Shown: positions 25,001-35,560 of the stretch, one piece after another | Position numbering within the stretch: position 1 is the stretch's first letter | Layout of the letters: each line of letters opens with the position of its first letter | DNA from: Acanthaster planci | Lineage: Eukaryota; Echinodermata; Asteroidea; Valvatida; Acanthasteridae | NCBI RefSeq assembly: GCF_001949145.1 | Contig: NW_019091495.1 | Coordinates: forward strand, 395,032 to 450,461 | Length of the DNA: 55,430 nt | Direction: 5' to 3' | The notes under the pieces: generated by a model | The model's database searches: none | What the model saw: only the letters and a program-made list of their open reading frames with translations | Told to the model about the DNA's origin: nothing | Translations under genes and position numbers: made by a program

Positions 25001-28000
25001 TGGCTTTATTGTTCTCTGTCCAAGTAACAATGGAAGTAACCTAGCCAGAAGTAGTAATCTGTAGCGCTAGGTCCTTCAGGCTCAGGCTACTACTTAGTAT
25101 TTTGTAGTACTGAGTAGTGTAAGCCAAACAATATGCTTGGCGGTTAGGGTTAAAGAGACTTATGTGACTGACACTCCAGAACCAAACTGTACTAAGTGAG
25201 AAAGCACAGAATCCCTTCAGGAGATAAAGTGTATAAACACCCAACCAATAAACATTCGTTAAACTACGATTTGTGCCTATTAGGATAGAGTTCTCTACTA
25301 CCAGGGCTGGTGAAGATTCTATTCTTAGCTTGCGGTAAGCAGTGTTGTTATATTGGGTCTCTATTCTATTAAAGTCAACTGTCTCTTCCGCAGAACCAAA
25401 TCATCACTGCGTGTGCGGATAAAAACAGACCTTAAAGTACTAGTCCACTGTACAACCGAACTATCAATAAAAACATGGAATAACTAAATCTTTCAATCCT
25501 TGCCCAAACTTTTCATATTTCTTTGGCAAACTTCTTCTCTTTTGTCATAAATCTAGGGCCTTAATGCATAAATTCATAACAAACAGAACAGCTTCCGGGA
25601 CTTTGATTACAGTTGTGAACAGGGTTCATGCAAACTTCTGACAAATACAGGTACCACACAATGACCTGTAAAAATGCCCGTAATGTGAAGTTGTTAAAGG
25701 TCTTTGACAACGAGAGTTAAACATAAAAAAGGCTTCTTAAATCTCTATCATGTACATGTAGCCACAGCCCCCTAAGAACTTCTGCACTTTGGTTCTAGCA
25801 AGCTAATGAAGTATGGAAAGTGAAACAAGAGATTCACCTTATGAAAGTTCAGTTCCATGGTGACTCAATAAGGCAATGTAACCATATATGTGTAGGCCCA
25901 AAACAGAGAGCTAACTATGCGCGAGGTACATGTAGAATGAATTTTCAAAGGCAAAGAAAATTTACAACAGCAAAAAATCCTAAATTCTAGCAACTTTTGG
26001 ATGTGAAATGACCGTAGCAAAGCAACAGTGTTACTCATCAATTAAAGAAATTAATATCACATGAACACCAAAACAAAAAGGCGTCAAAATACACTTTTAA
26101 GTGCCGAACGAAAATAGAAATAGGGCTAACTTGGACACAAAGGTGCATTTTCAAGGGTAAATTTAACCATCACAATGCACAGGCCTTTTAATATTATGAA
26201 ACAAGTGGCCAAGCTGCCCATGTGAACAACAGAACAGCTGAAGGACCAGTGAAGTGTAATGAGTGATAGGCATGAGTAATCAACAGATGTACAAATCTCC
26301 ACAACACCACAGGACATCCCGATTTCACTGTTACAGTGCTGGTCAGGGGAGGATACACTAGATCTATTTAATCTCGACATTTCCTTATCCCAAGCAGACG
26401 CCAAGGAAGAACACGAGTCACATCTTGTCACACACTCGGCTGACTAATTGATGACGAACTGATTGAGAACACTGCCAAAAGGTGTCACACAAAATGTGAC
26501 CTTCCCGACAAACTTTAAATGGATCAGAGGCCAGATATGGAGCAATAGACAGGGTTAAAGCCAAGCTTTGTACATGGCTCTAAGCTACATATAGTGCATG
26601 CAATGAAAGCTTCTTGGTAATACGTTCAACAGATGATCCTAAGACGGTCTGAAAGTCTAGCCGGTGGAAGGTGATATCACATGTACCTATTGGGGAGCCA
26701 GTGGCTAGTTGCTGTAGCCACTTCCCAAAGAGGTGTGTGCTGTTGTCAGCCACAGCAGCAATTATAGGAACAGTCTAGCCTTAGTACGAAAATTATTGAT
26801 GGCTGAAGAAGGGTTGGCAAAGACAAGATGACGAGCCTACGTACCTCAGCCGGCATGTGCATGAGCAACACGGCAGCAACAGGTGCCTGTGCTTGGCAGT
26901 ACCCATCCCGTGGGTTGTAGATGCTATAGGCCTTCAGAATGCGGAACAAATCCTGCTGACCGTGGCCATCGCGGCTGGCGAACATCTCATGGAAGGGGAA
27001 CTGTCGGTCCAAATCCTTCTGGATGACCTCGATCCACTTGGGGTCACCTTCGGAGGAGTCCAGCTCCTGCGGGTCAGAGAGAAACTTGTTACATTTTACT
27101 GGGCAACGTGATTGGTTATCAGTCACTAGAAATTCCTGAAGAACAGCTCTGCATAATGACCACAGCTGCAAAGAAAAACTCCAATGTCTGCTTCCACAGG
27201 ACACAAAATGGCTTCACTATAGATACAGACAACATGCATCAATGCAGATAGGTCCCATTTTGTGTCCATAAATTATGACAATAGCTCCGACAACTCTACT
27301 TAGGTTTTCACGAGACAAGGCTGCTCTTCTCAGCTCAAAATGCTCCAAGCAGAACGTGCCATTCAAATATCTTGTTAATGACCCTGCCTTTATGGAGGCT
27401 ACAAAATACGGACTACAAACAGAAACTTGGAAATGCTGCCAAACGTCTACATTCAGCAAAATATAAATGACCGCATCAGACTAACCTGCCATCTCGCTTT
27501 ATTCTGTTCATAAAGCTTCTTGCTTCCACACAAATACTGCCATGCTCTGGGACGTATAGAACAGGGAATGCCCTTCCGACATCGTTCCCGAACCTATGCA
27601 TCGATTTAGACACAATGAATCTGTCAAAGAAGTTTCAAATGTTCGTGGGCCTCAAATCGAAAGCGTTTCTGGGGAGGGAAAGTTTAGAGTTGGGGAAGGG
27701 AGAGGGGTTGAAGAGGGAGATAAGAATGGTCAAAAATTGCAGATCATCATCTATTCTAAACATGTTCCAATTTAAAATGAACAAAACACAGAATTCATGC
27801 CAGATCAGACCATTGAGCTTCTAGATTTCTTAAGAGCGTGTTTAGTGCAAATTCACCCAAATTTATCCACTTAAACACTGCTTCTCTGTTTATTTGAAAA
27901 CACCATGGAGCTTTCATATTTCTTGTTAATGATATGTTTGATGGAAATTCACCCAAAGTTACCAACTAAAAATGTGTAGAAACATTTTGATAAAATGAAA

Positions 28001-31000
28001 ACACCGACATCTCATCTTCCTGACCAAAGATTTTTAGGGCACTAACACAGCTATTAGCCTCGCATTCCTTTTATGGTCTTTATACCAGTACATGTAATTT
28101 TGGTTTTCTTTTCTTTGTAATTTTTGTATTCCTTTTGGCAGCAGCTTTTTTACCTTCTTGGGTTTTTTATTCATCCATTTATCCCAGTCATCCAGCATGT
28201 CCAGCCATTTGATCTCTCGTCGTCTAATCACCTGCACCGGGGTATTCCAATCCCTGACATGTATAGGAAATTAAACAACGTAATGAAATGTATTTGTCGT
28301 CCGAGGTCACCTAATGATGCTTATTCTGCACCGATGGGCACTTCACTGACCCTAACAGGTCACAGTTGCCATTTGAATGCTTTTGTTCAACTGAAAGAAA
28401 AATTGCACAGTTACATATGTACAGGCGGATGTTGGGAAACAGCTTTCGCAGCCCTAAAAAACGTTACAATTTACCCAATCGGCTAAAAAATTGTAACGTT
28501 TTTCTTTCAAGGATATCTCAACGGAAAAATTAATCCAAAACAGTACAACAGCACAAAATTAAGAGTGCAACATAAATTACAAGAAATATCATTAAAACAG
28601 TGAAGATTATTTCACACAATAAAACCAGTGAACTAATCAGTTAAGCAGAACCAAGTCTGACAGTTCTTTTTCAATGACTCTTTGAGTATTACCTGTAAGT
28701 TTTGCCCTTATCAAGCTGCACTTTCTCCCGCATTTTGCCTGTTTTATTCAGGTCATCTTTTCTTACTTGCCGTTTAGTTTTCCATGCAGGGATGATACTG
28801 TTTCCTTGCTCTACAGTTTTTCTAAGCCTTTTTTTCAGTAAGCATATTCTCGGTAAGCTGATGTATATACTTTCTTAAATTGACTTGAGCCTAGTTATAA
28901 ATGTCAAAAAGAAAAATTCAATTCTATTTCCTGAATCCCGTAGACTTGTGCTGAACTCCAATCATACAGGCTTCAAAATCGGTCTATCTTTAGCAGCAGT
29001 CAGAATTTATTTTGAGACCCAAATTATGTTTGTTTTAAAACTGCCAGATTATGTACAGAACTGTACACTACACAGTAGTTCAAACGTGTACAAGTGTACA
29101 TATGCAGCTGTTCACCTACATGTACATGTACATGTGTGTGTGGTGACCAGCTACGACAGTGTGGTAAACCAAGGAAGGTGAACTTCCTGACCTTTGGACA
29201 AAATTAGGAAGCCGACAGCCGACATTACGGAAATCAGAGAAACATTCTCTACATCCCGGTCAGGTGAGTGCATTGGCTTCAGATGGCAGGCAGGCCCTTG
29301 GGATTGGATAAAAGGTAGATCTCTTGGGGGAGGGGGACAGAGCTTGGGTAAGAGGGAGGGAGAAAATATAGGGAGAAAGGCTTGCGGTAGCACCTACTGC
29401 TGTCTTTCACCATGAACTGCAGGAAATTCCATCAGGAGGAAATAAACGAATCAATCTAGAAAGTATCACAATTTGAATAGCCCTGAGTGGTCAGACCGGT
29501 GAGGGGGAAGGGCTGGGACGCAGATATAGGGTGGGAAGTGTCAATATTCCGTTGAGTAAAGCGGCAGATGATTCCATATTCGGTCCACATTGCTGGTGAT
29601 GAATTCGGAATTTGACACAGATGATGAATAATAAATTTAACATGGATCCACTGTTCTTCAAACTGTCTAATGACATCCGAAAATTGGAAAAGTTGATTGG
29701 ATTTTGCTGATCAGAAAGAAAATGAAGGATTTGCAAAGACATTGAGTTCAGCAGGCAGCGTGTTCAATTTCTGGTTGGCAAAGTTTCGGACCATGCAATG
29801 TCTACATGACATCAAGTTGAAAATCTGATACAAGGCAAAGAAATATACTGCAATATAAACACACCACACATAGAGGCCATCGGATAACCCCGACAGCAGG
29901 AAAAGTGTCATGAAATCGGATCACTTACCATTTCCTAATTTCTATTTTAATTATCTCCACTATTGCTGGACGGAGTAATATTATAGCAGGAATTTCTACG
30001 TGTATATCGTGAGTAAAAACTCGAGTTACTACTGAAGTTTTGTTACGGATTTATGTCAACGTTACTACAACAACCCATACAATCAGCCCAAGCAGTGTGT
30101 GTGATATTACAAAACATCATACATGTAGATGTTTATTTATCTAAGTGGCAAGACCAGTGCTTTGGCAATTGTATCTCGGGTAAAAGGTTAAATCCTATCC
30201 ACACTGTTACCCTGGTAGGAATCAAACCTGAAGCTGCCATTCTGCATACAGTTACATGTACCTGCATCTGTTACAAACAGAGTGGGCTTCTGGAAATGAT
30301 ATGTGCTCTAAACATATTCATAAATTAAAGTGCTGCATACATGAATTTGGTACCACAATTTGATGAAAACACTGCATGTGATACACATTACATGCGTACA
30401 TGGCACATTTCAATGCATACGTTGGGCGCAACCAGTCAATCTGCACCATCGCCTGATTACTCAGGGTACCACTGGTCAATCCTGCATGAAATCTCCAACT
30501 TACATGTAACTTTCCTTCTTGTAAGCCATCTTTCACAATTATGAAATGGAAAGACAAGGCAACGGGCTGATGGCAGAATTATTGACACATCGTGCAGTAA
30601 GATGGAATGATCACGTGCAAAGATTGGGCAATCAAGCATATCGACCAAGGGTGCTGAACACAATACATACATGTACATGTACACGAATACATTTTTATAC
30701 ACTCTACAAAGATGAATAAGAGGTCTAGATCGTAAAAAGTAGACAAGTCTGTTTGTTGAACTGACCACTAATTATAAGCCCACTGTTTTAATCAAATGTA
30801 CTGGTGCATCATTCCGGTACATGTACACTTGCCATACATGCCGTGTAGCAGGTACATCTAATCGATCAAATACCATTTAAAATAACATTGATTAACATTA
30901 GTTAAGGCCACCAAAAAAAAAAATAGTTACTGATGCCTATTTACTTTCCATTCCTACTCTGTCGTCGTGACATGAAAGTTTTTTAGGGAAGAAAATTTGG

Positions 31001-33779
31001 GCGATATATTGAAAATTGGAAAGAAAGAAAAATGTGTCTGCTGTAGTTTGAATGTGGTGCAAACAGGTTCAGTATCCTTATTTTACACACAACTGGTAAG
31101 CTATGCTTCAAAGTGTTGTTCATTTCATTTGAAATAAACATCACCTAACCTCTGAACTGCTGCTATTTTTAACCGGTTAATACTCACATGCACGCTGAAT
31201 CTGCATGAAAAAATCCCCCCCCCTCCAAAAAAATCTACCTACCTAGCCTGTTATCAGATACCATGTAAATTGTAATCAGCTCCGGGTGGGGACAAAGGAG
31301 GGCATGTTTGGAAATGAAATGGACAGTCTTTTGGTACGCATTCACGGCACATGCGCGCAAGTTTATGTGTGTTTGACAAGGAGCATGCTGAGTAGGCGCG
31401 ACAAATTTTATCTGGAATGTACGGTCTTCGCGTGCGCGCCGAACGCGTGCAAGAACCCGCTCGAAAAACTTCATACCATCTGTCTTTCTTTCGCCGGTGA
31501 GGGCGCACTTCAGCTCAGGGTGGACAGGAAACAGAACTGTTTTTTGGGAGGAGGGAAGCTGATCAATAAATTTTAGTAGAATGGAGGAGTAAAATCAGTA
31601 CACACTCTAGAATGCAGATTCACACGTACGTTATTGCTAGGACTACATGTATACTGCACATGTAGCCATGTATGAGTTTGGTTTGTTTCCAAAAGGTCAC
31701 ATTTGACGGTAACCTCAGAGTTTCAGGTCAAATACAAACAGCATGTTTGTCATTTGAATACATACTATGTTGCACATAGGTTGTCATTGTAATGGGTGGT
31801 CATAAATCTTTACACTATGCTACAGGTAACTGAATAACTGTTCAGGTGAGGTCAAGGTTCATGAGAATTGCCTCTTCAGCAAAAACTACATGTAGCCCAA
31901 AACATTTCTTTAAAAAATACATGGCAAACATTTTCAAAACGCCATTTCTGCTGGTATTGATTAAGACACACTTTTCACTGTCAAGTTACACCTATCAAAA
32001 GCCCATGAAGAAGTCCCAACGAAAAAAGTCATGTCAAGATCTTCACGTGGTGTGCTGGGGCATTCCAGGATATACTCAATGGATAAATGATACTGTGGTA
32101 GCAACCAATGAGCTACCAGATACCATGGCTGGCCGACTTATTTTCTAAATTAATTAGGTTAGGTTACATGTTCTGGGAACATGCTGAGAATAGACCAGGT
32201 TGAATCACAAAATCTGCAGGCCCTCGGGCAGCCAGACTAACCTTAAACAATGCCTCAAATGGACCGTTAAAAATAACAAGCTGGTCTTCCAACTACATTG
32301 TACATGTACATACAGAGCATACGTGCGAACACAAATGAAACCATTTAAAAGCCTGTCGCAGCACTGGAAAATAAATGTCTCAAATGTTGGCATAATGCAA
32401 CCAATCTTGCGTTCATAACCTGTACAGAAAATGGTAAGTATACAGTGAAAGTCTTAAATAAAAACCTTTTTAGAGTTAGTCCACTTCTAAAAATGTGGAA
32501 ATCTTTTTCTTAATTTTCCACAAATTCTTGCAAGTTTTTGGTGATCAAACCAAATGAAATGAATAAATCCGTCTTTAGATGGCCAAAGATACTGCCTGAT
32601 GCAAGAAATAAATGTGTGCCTTTTAACAAGTTGAAATGCAGTGTGTAATCCTACGGGTCATTCTATAAATTAAGGGTCAAATCTTTTTTTGCTTCCCTGT
32701 CACATCTGACAATGTGACATATGACTGTGTAAGTTCATAACACATTCTCTAATTTCCAGGTGTGATAAATTAATGCAAATTGCTTGCCACACAAATAGAA
32801 ATAGTTTGAAATCAATTTCAGTGATATTTCCATGCCATATTATACAGGTCAGGTGTACACGTAACTGGTATGCAAACATGTCACACTTTTGGACCCCGAA
32901 TTTACTGAATGACCCATATACACTACCAGACACTTAACTGAAAATGGCAGGTACCTTGCTCAATGTTATGATGTTACCGCCTGAAACCTTAACAAAAACA
33001 AACATTCCTTTTTGGCTCAGTTAACAAGTTCTGCGGCTTCCAAGTATTTTCTGGTACGTGCATATTTCCAAGGCACTGTAACGCGAGGCTGTTTGCTGGA
33101 GAACCAGGCTACGACAAAATATGTCACCGTGTTACACTCACGGTGACACAGCGGGACATGCCAAAGTTTGGCTGGAAAGAAACTCTTCATGAGAAAAAGG
33201 GCATGGGCAAAGGACAAGTATCGTGAAACTGTGCTGAGATTAATTAAATACAAGAAAACGAGCACAGTAAGGGGGGGAGGAATGAGTGATTCCAAGGAGA
33301 AATGAGCAAAGGAGAAAGAGGAAAGAGCAATATCATGCCCATAATTGAACCACTACTGTAGGGTGTATTCTGAACACTTATTAAGTCTTTGTAAAGATGA
33401 AATTCCTGATTTCTTAAAAACTACACGATGTTGATCAGGTTAACAAACATTTTCATACAAATCAATCTTTGAGTCACTTACCACTGACTATAGTTCAATC
33501 CCTTTTATATATATACAAATATATACATGTATACAAATATCTTTTTGTCAGCACTTACGAATCTTTTGTAAACTGTTTGCCACCTGTGAAGCCAAACCGA
33601 TCCGTCTGCTCTTTGGGTCTTGTTGATGCCACCATGCCATTGGCTGTTAGCCCTTCTTCATCAGCCAATGAGGATGGGCTGGGCAGGGCATTAGCATCCT
33701 CCTCACTGGAGGCAACCGAGACTTCATCAGTGGGCAAATCCTCAGCCACATCGTGTCCATTATTCATAGCCATATCCAT
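14945..33779 (-). CDS. TBC1D10: TBC1D10-family Rab GTPase-activating protein (EPI64-like), complete
   Basis: Eight coding exons, read from high to low coordinates (33559-33779, 28154-28253, 27486-27593, 26845-27066, 18181-18321, 17453-17567, 16649-16803, 14945-16018), make a 711-codon protein with matching phases throughout. The start ATG at 33779 has an in-frame TAA two codons before it. The N terminus has DRFGFTGG. The TBC domain runs from about residue 108 to 345 with both catalytic fingers, IxxDxxR (I158-R164) and YxQ (Y199-Q201). After it come a helical segment, a Lys/Glu-rich tract (about 504-586) and the C terminus ETPV. Family knowledge: TBC1D10A/B/C stimulate GTP hydrolysis by Rab27/Rab35-type GTPases, and EPI64 docks to EBP50 PDZ domains through its C terminus. 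Length lies between human 10A and 10B, so the paralogue letter is left open. Confidence 0.95.
16649..16803 (-). CDS. TBC1D10: TBC1D10 coding exon 7 (end of TBC domain)
   Basis: Phase 1 in, phase 0 out. Acceptor ggtcag|GTG, donor GAG|gtgatt. It begins [18 protein letters not shown] and ends [11 protein letters not shown], the closing helices of the TBC fold. Confidence 0.95.
17453..17567 (-). CDS. TBC1D10: TBC1D10 coding exon 6
   Basis: Phase 0 in, phase 1 out. Acceptor atacag|AAA, donor GAAG|gtaaag. It encodes [20 protein letters not shown] and [18 protein letters not shown], with the TBC motif LPxxxxLRxWDxxF. Confidence 0.96.
18181..18321 (-). CDS. TBC1D10: TBC1D10 coding exon 5
   Basis: 47 codons, phase 0 on both sides. 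Acceptor cctctag|GAT, donor CTG|gtgagg. It encodes [20 protein letters not shown] and then a helix ending SPTAYKHL. It follows the longest intron of the gene (18322-26844). Confidence 0.95.
18522..18640 (+). repeat. Short interspersed TIR repeat, family A copy 3
   Basis: Runs AAGTTATGACTGCGGTTGAA through ATGGTAGCCAGTGG, GTGGCTACAGC and TTCCCATTGACATGTGTG to a GACAGCTAATTGATTTGGCC end. It matches the reversed 3882-4007 copy along almost its whole length. Confidence 0.55.
19922..21857. mobile_element. Putative 1.9-kb element with palindromic TIRs
   Basis: The left end (CATCGATTATAGATGATTGC, from 19930, then GATATATCGG and CCGATATCGATA) is matched by the reversed right end (CATCAATATATAGATAATAT, then GATATCGATATC), about 55 bp at roughly two-thirds identity. 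The direct repeat CTTAATGAGCT lies immediately outside on both sides (19911-19921 and 21858-21868), as expected for a 9-11-bp target-site duplication. No transposase was recognised inside. Confidence 0.45.
20390..21114 (+). mobile_element. Possible solo LTR
   Basis: Begins TGTTACAG and ends GCACGTAACA, so TGTTAC...GTAACA are inverted ends as in many gypsy-type LTRs. Inside are a TATTTAAG TATA-like box (20599-20606) and an AATAAA signal (21009-21014). The 5-bp flanks (gcatc and cgtca) do not match, and no internal retroelement region follows, so this is tentative. It would be nested in the element above. Confidence 0.3.
24678..24718 (+). other. Candidate short first exon of an unknown nested transcript
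   Basis: An ATG within AAAATGGCGTC, which is also a YY1-type motif common at start sites, opens 13 codons ([13 protein letters not shown] plus two bases) ending at a strong donor CGG|gtgagt. It is antisense to TBC1D10, within its intron 4. No matching downstream exon could be identified, so it may be chance. Confidence 0.2.
26685..26770 (+). repeat. Short interspersed TIR repeat, family A copy 4 (partial)
   Basis: GGGAGCCAGTGGCTAGTTGC, TGTAGCCACTTCCCAAAGAG and GTGTGTGC...CAGCCACAGC follow the order of the other copies. The left terminus is missing or diverged. Confidence 0.4.
26845..27066 (-). CDS. TBC1D10: TBC1D10 coding exon 4 (catalytic fingers)
   Basis: 74 codons, phase 0 on both sides, acceptor cgcag|GAG and donor GAG|gtacgt. 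It holds both catalytic residues of the dual-finger mechanism: the arginine finger in IQKDLDR and the glutamine finger in [28 protein letters not shown] is nearly invariant in the family. Confidence 0.96.
27486..27593 (-). CDS. TBC1D10: TBC1D10 coding exon 3 (start of TBC domain)
   Basis: Exactly 36 codons, phase 0 on both sides, with acceptor atgcatag|GTT and donor GGCAG|gttagt. It encodes [20 protein letters not shown] and [16 protein letters not shown]. The R-x-x-x-W-x-x-L core is the first TBC motif. Too short to stand out as an open frame alone. Confidence 0.93.
28154..28253 (-). CDS. TBC1D10: TBC1D10 coding exon 2
   Basis: Phase 2 in, phase 0 out. Acceptor tgtcag|GGA, donor AAGAAG|gtaaaa. 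It encodes [20 protein letters not shown] then [13 protein letters not shown], the diagnostic REIKWLDML motif of the TBC1D10 family. Confidence 0.95.
28456..28503. repeat. Perfect 16-bp hairpin
   Basis: AAAAACGTTACAATTT (28457-28472) and AAATTGTAACGTTTTT (28488-28503) are exact inverted copies with a 15-nt loop. It lies in a TBC1D10 intron; the stem centre is AACGTTACAATT. Confidence 0.75.
31330..31450. promoter_or_regulatory. CpG-rich patch in TBC1D10 intron
   Basis: An isolated run with many CpGs, including CATGCGCGCAAG, GGCGCGAC and CGCGTGCGCGCC, in otherwise AT-rich intron. NRF1-like GCGCATGC/TGCGCGC motifs make an internal promoter conceivable, but no exon with a clear start and donor was found. 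Confidence 0.25.
33559..33779 (-). CDS. TBC1D10: TBC1D10 coding exon 1 (start codon)
   Basis: 73 codons plus two bases. The ATG is at 33777-33779 and the donor is GATTC|gtaagt. The first part is acidic and Ser-rich ([20 protein letters not shown]). It ends with [13 protein letters not shown], a conserved piece before the TBC domain. The exon continues upstream as 5' UTR to 33845. Confidence 0.92.
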
Positions 33780-33845
33780 TATTTAGTTCCAAGCAGCACT
33801 GATGATGTTATTTACTTTGACCAAGCGCTTTGTCAGATCACTATG
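33780..33845 (-). other. TBC1D10: TBC1D10 5' UTR part of coding exon 1
   Basis: A strong acceptor (tctttttcctcag|CATAG) at 33845 precedes the start codon by 66 bp, so exon 1 of the coding region is joined to an upstream non-coding exon. Confidence 0.65.
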
Positions 33846-35232
33846 CTGAGGAAAAAGATAAACAATTTCTGTGTATTGTTGGGCAGAATGGTGAGCCTGT
33901 CAAATATCAATTCAAAATACTAAAGACTGCAGCTCTAGTAGCCAGAAGAATCCTAATCAAACATGTTACATGAAACTCAAATTAGGGAAAGCTCACTTTA
34001 GGAAACCAGCTTGAGTTATGTACAGGACCAAATTCTTCTGTAACATAAAATGAAAATTGAAAATTCAAACTTATCTAATTTTTCCAACGTTCTCTGCAGT
34101 TCATATGCGGGCATCCCATGTGAAAACTTCAGGTCATATGTAGGTCAGGTCACAAACTAACATACATACGGTCTGATCAAGTGTCTTAGCTATTTGAATT
34201 TCTAGCCGTACTACCACATGGCCAAGCGACCTTTTGCTAATGGCATAAAGGGCACTAGCGTATGCCGTACATGCCATTAATTCTACTACAACAACAACAA
34301 CTAACATACATGTGTACCAGTAAAGGCAAATTTAAATCAAAAACAAAATTTATATTTCTGATGACAATACAGAAAGTCTGTCAATTTGAGATATTAATTA
34401 AAAAGGGAAACACTTGCGGGGTAAATTACCTTCAGGGTAAAAAATCCTTTTAACCCCTCGAGTATGATTAGTGTACATTGATGCATACTACATGTACATG
34501 TATTTGACTAGGCAAAAATTAGGGAAAATTTTCATTTACAGTACCCAAGTGACAATGATAGCATACTCAGAAGAATAAACAAGATGGTAGAACAATGGAG
34601 GAAGGAATACATCTCATCAATGACGTCGAGAAAGAAAAAATTTCCTATCTATTGCATATTTCTACAGATAAATTTGAAAAAAAGAAATACATTTTGTGGG
34701 CCTAATATTAGGCTTACCCACCACAGAAGGGACAGGCCTAGGACTATATAATTCAAATCACTAGGCTTAGCCTACCTTTGCTTTCTGTCATAGCATGGAA
34801 GATTAAGAACATTCCTCCATTATCAAAGTGTCATAATGGTCATGGCATACTATTTGAATAAGCAACTTAATCAGTAGACTTTGAATGTGGCCCCAGTAAA
34901 TATGATCAACTAGCTAGGTAGGAAAACCTCCACATCATGATGAACATAAGATTCCTCCAAAATGTGCTTGATTTAGTACGCCCCCTCTTTTTTAGTTTAA
35001 GGGACGTTTTTGCTTTGACATTCGTACGCGATGATCTACATTTTCAATGTAGGCTACAGGACATGTGTACACGGATATGAAGTACATCAACAGGACCCAC
35101 TCTCGGTCGTACATGTAACGGACCATGAACGGACTGACAAAACCATGAACGAACCAAGTGAAGAGACCGAGGAATATGCGAAAAGGGAGTAGCAATTCTG
35201 CTGAGAAAAATCAATCTGCAAAGAGAACTTAC

Positions 35233-35450
35233 TGCTTATAGTCATATATCACCTCTCTGTAACCCATTTCTTTGACATCAGAAATTTCTCCGTACTCGAA
35301 TCCTCCATCTGAACAACAGGCGGCTCGATTGATTTCCACGATGATCACGTACAGAAACGGGATCGGGACGGCAAAATGCAAAATGCTTTTAGTGTATAAA
35401 ATGCATACGGAACTGAAATAAGACTGGTTCTATTCCACCGCATTTTTAGT
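35233..35450 (-). other. TBC1D10: Probable TBC1D10 non-coding first exon
   Basis: A consensus donor, AAGCA|gtaagt, ends the exon at 35233; the acceptor at 33845 would complete the 1.4-kb 5' UTR intron. The start of transcription is not certain. The exon contains a complete 19-codon upstream ORF (35308 to 35249, MEDSSTEKFLMSKKWVTER). No frame continues into the main ORF. Confidence 0.55.
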
Positions 35451-35560
35451 TCTGATGGGACGTGAATGTTTCTGGGTACACGACAAAAAGCGGAAGTCGC
35501 ATGCTGCTAGCCCATGCGCACTAATGTTTTGGTTTTAAAGGGCCGGTTGACGTCTTCCAG
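35440..35560 (-). promoter_or_regulatory. Probable TBC1D10 core promoter
   Basis: TATA-less, with an ETS-type site GCGGAAGT (35490-35497) and an NRF1-like half site TGCGCA (35515-35520), typical of animal housekeeping promoters. It lies just upstream of the inferred first exon on the minus strand. Confidence 0.4.

Larger units (their letters stand above)
18322..26844 (-). other. TBC1D10 intron 4, repeat-rich
   Basis: 8.5 kb between the exon with the catalytic fingers and coding exon 5. It contains family A repeats (18522-18640, 26685-26770), the putative TIR element 19922-21857, several TACATGTA clusters and a possible plus-strand start exon near 24678. Otherwise I see no coding exon in it. 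Confidence 0.7.
28254..33558 (-). other. TBC1D10 intron between coding exons 1 and 2
   Basis: 5.3 kb. A 16-bp hairpin lies at 28456-28503 in the next exon-proximal sequence, a CpG-rich patch at 31330-31450, and TACATGTA clusters at 29115 and 30666. No further exon was recognised. Confidence 0.7.
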
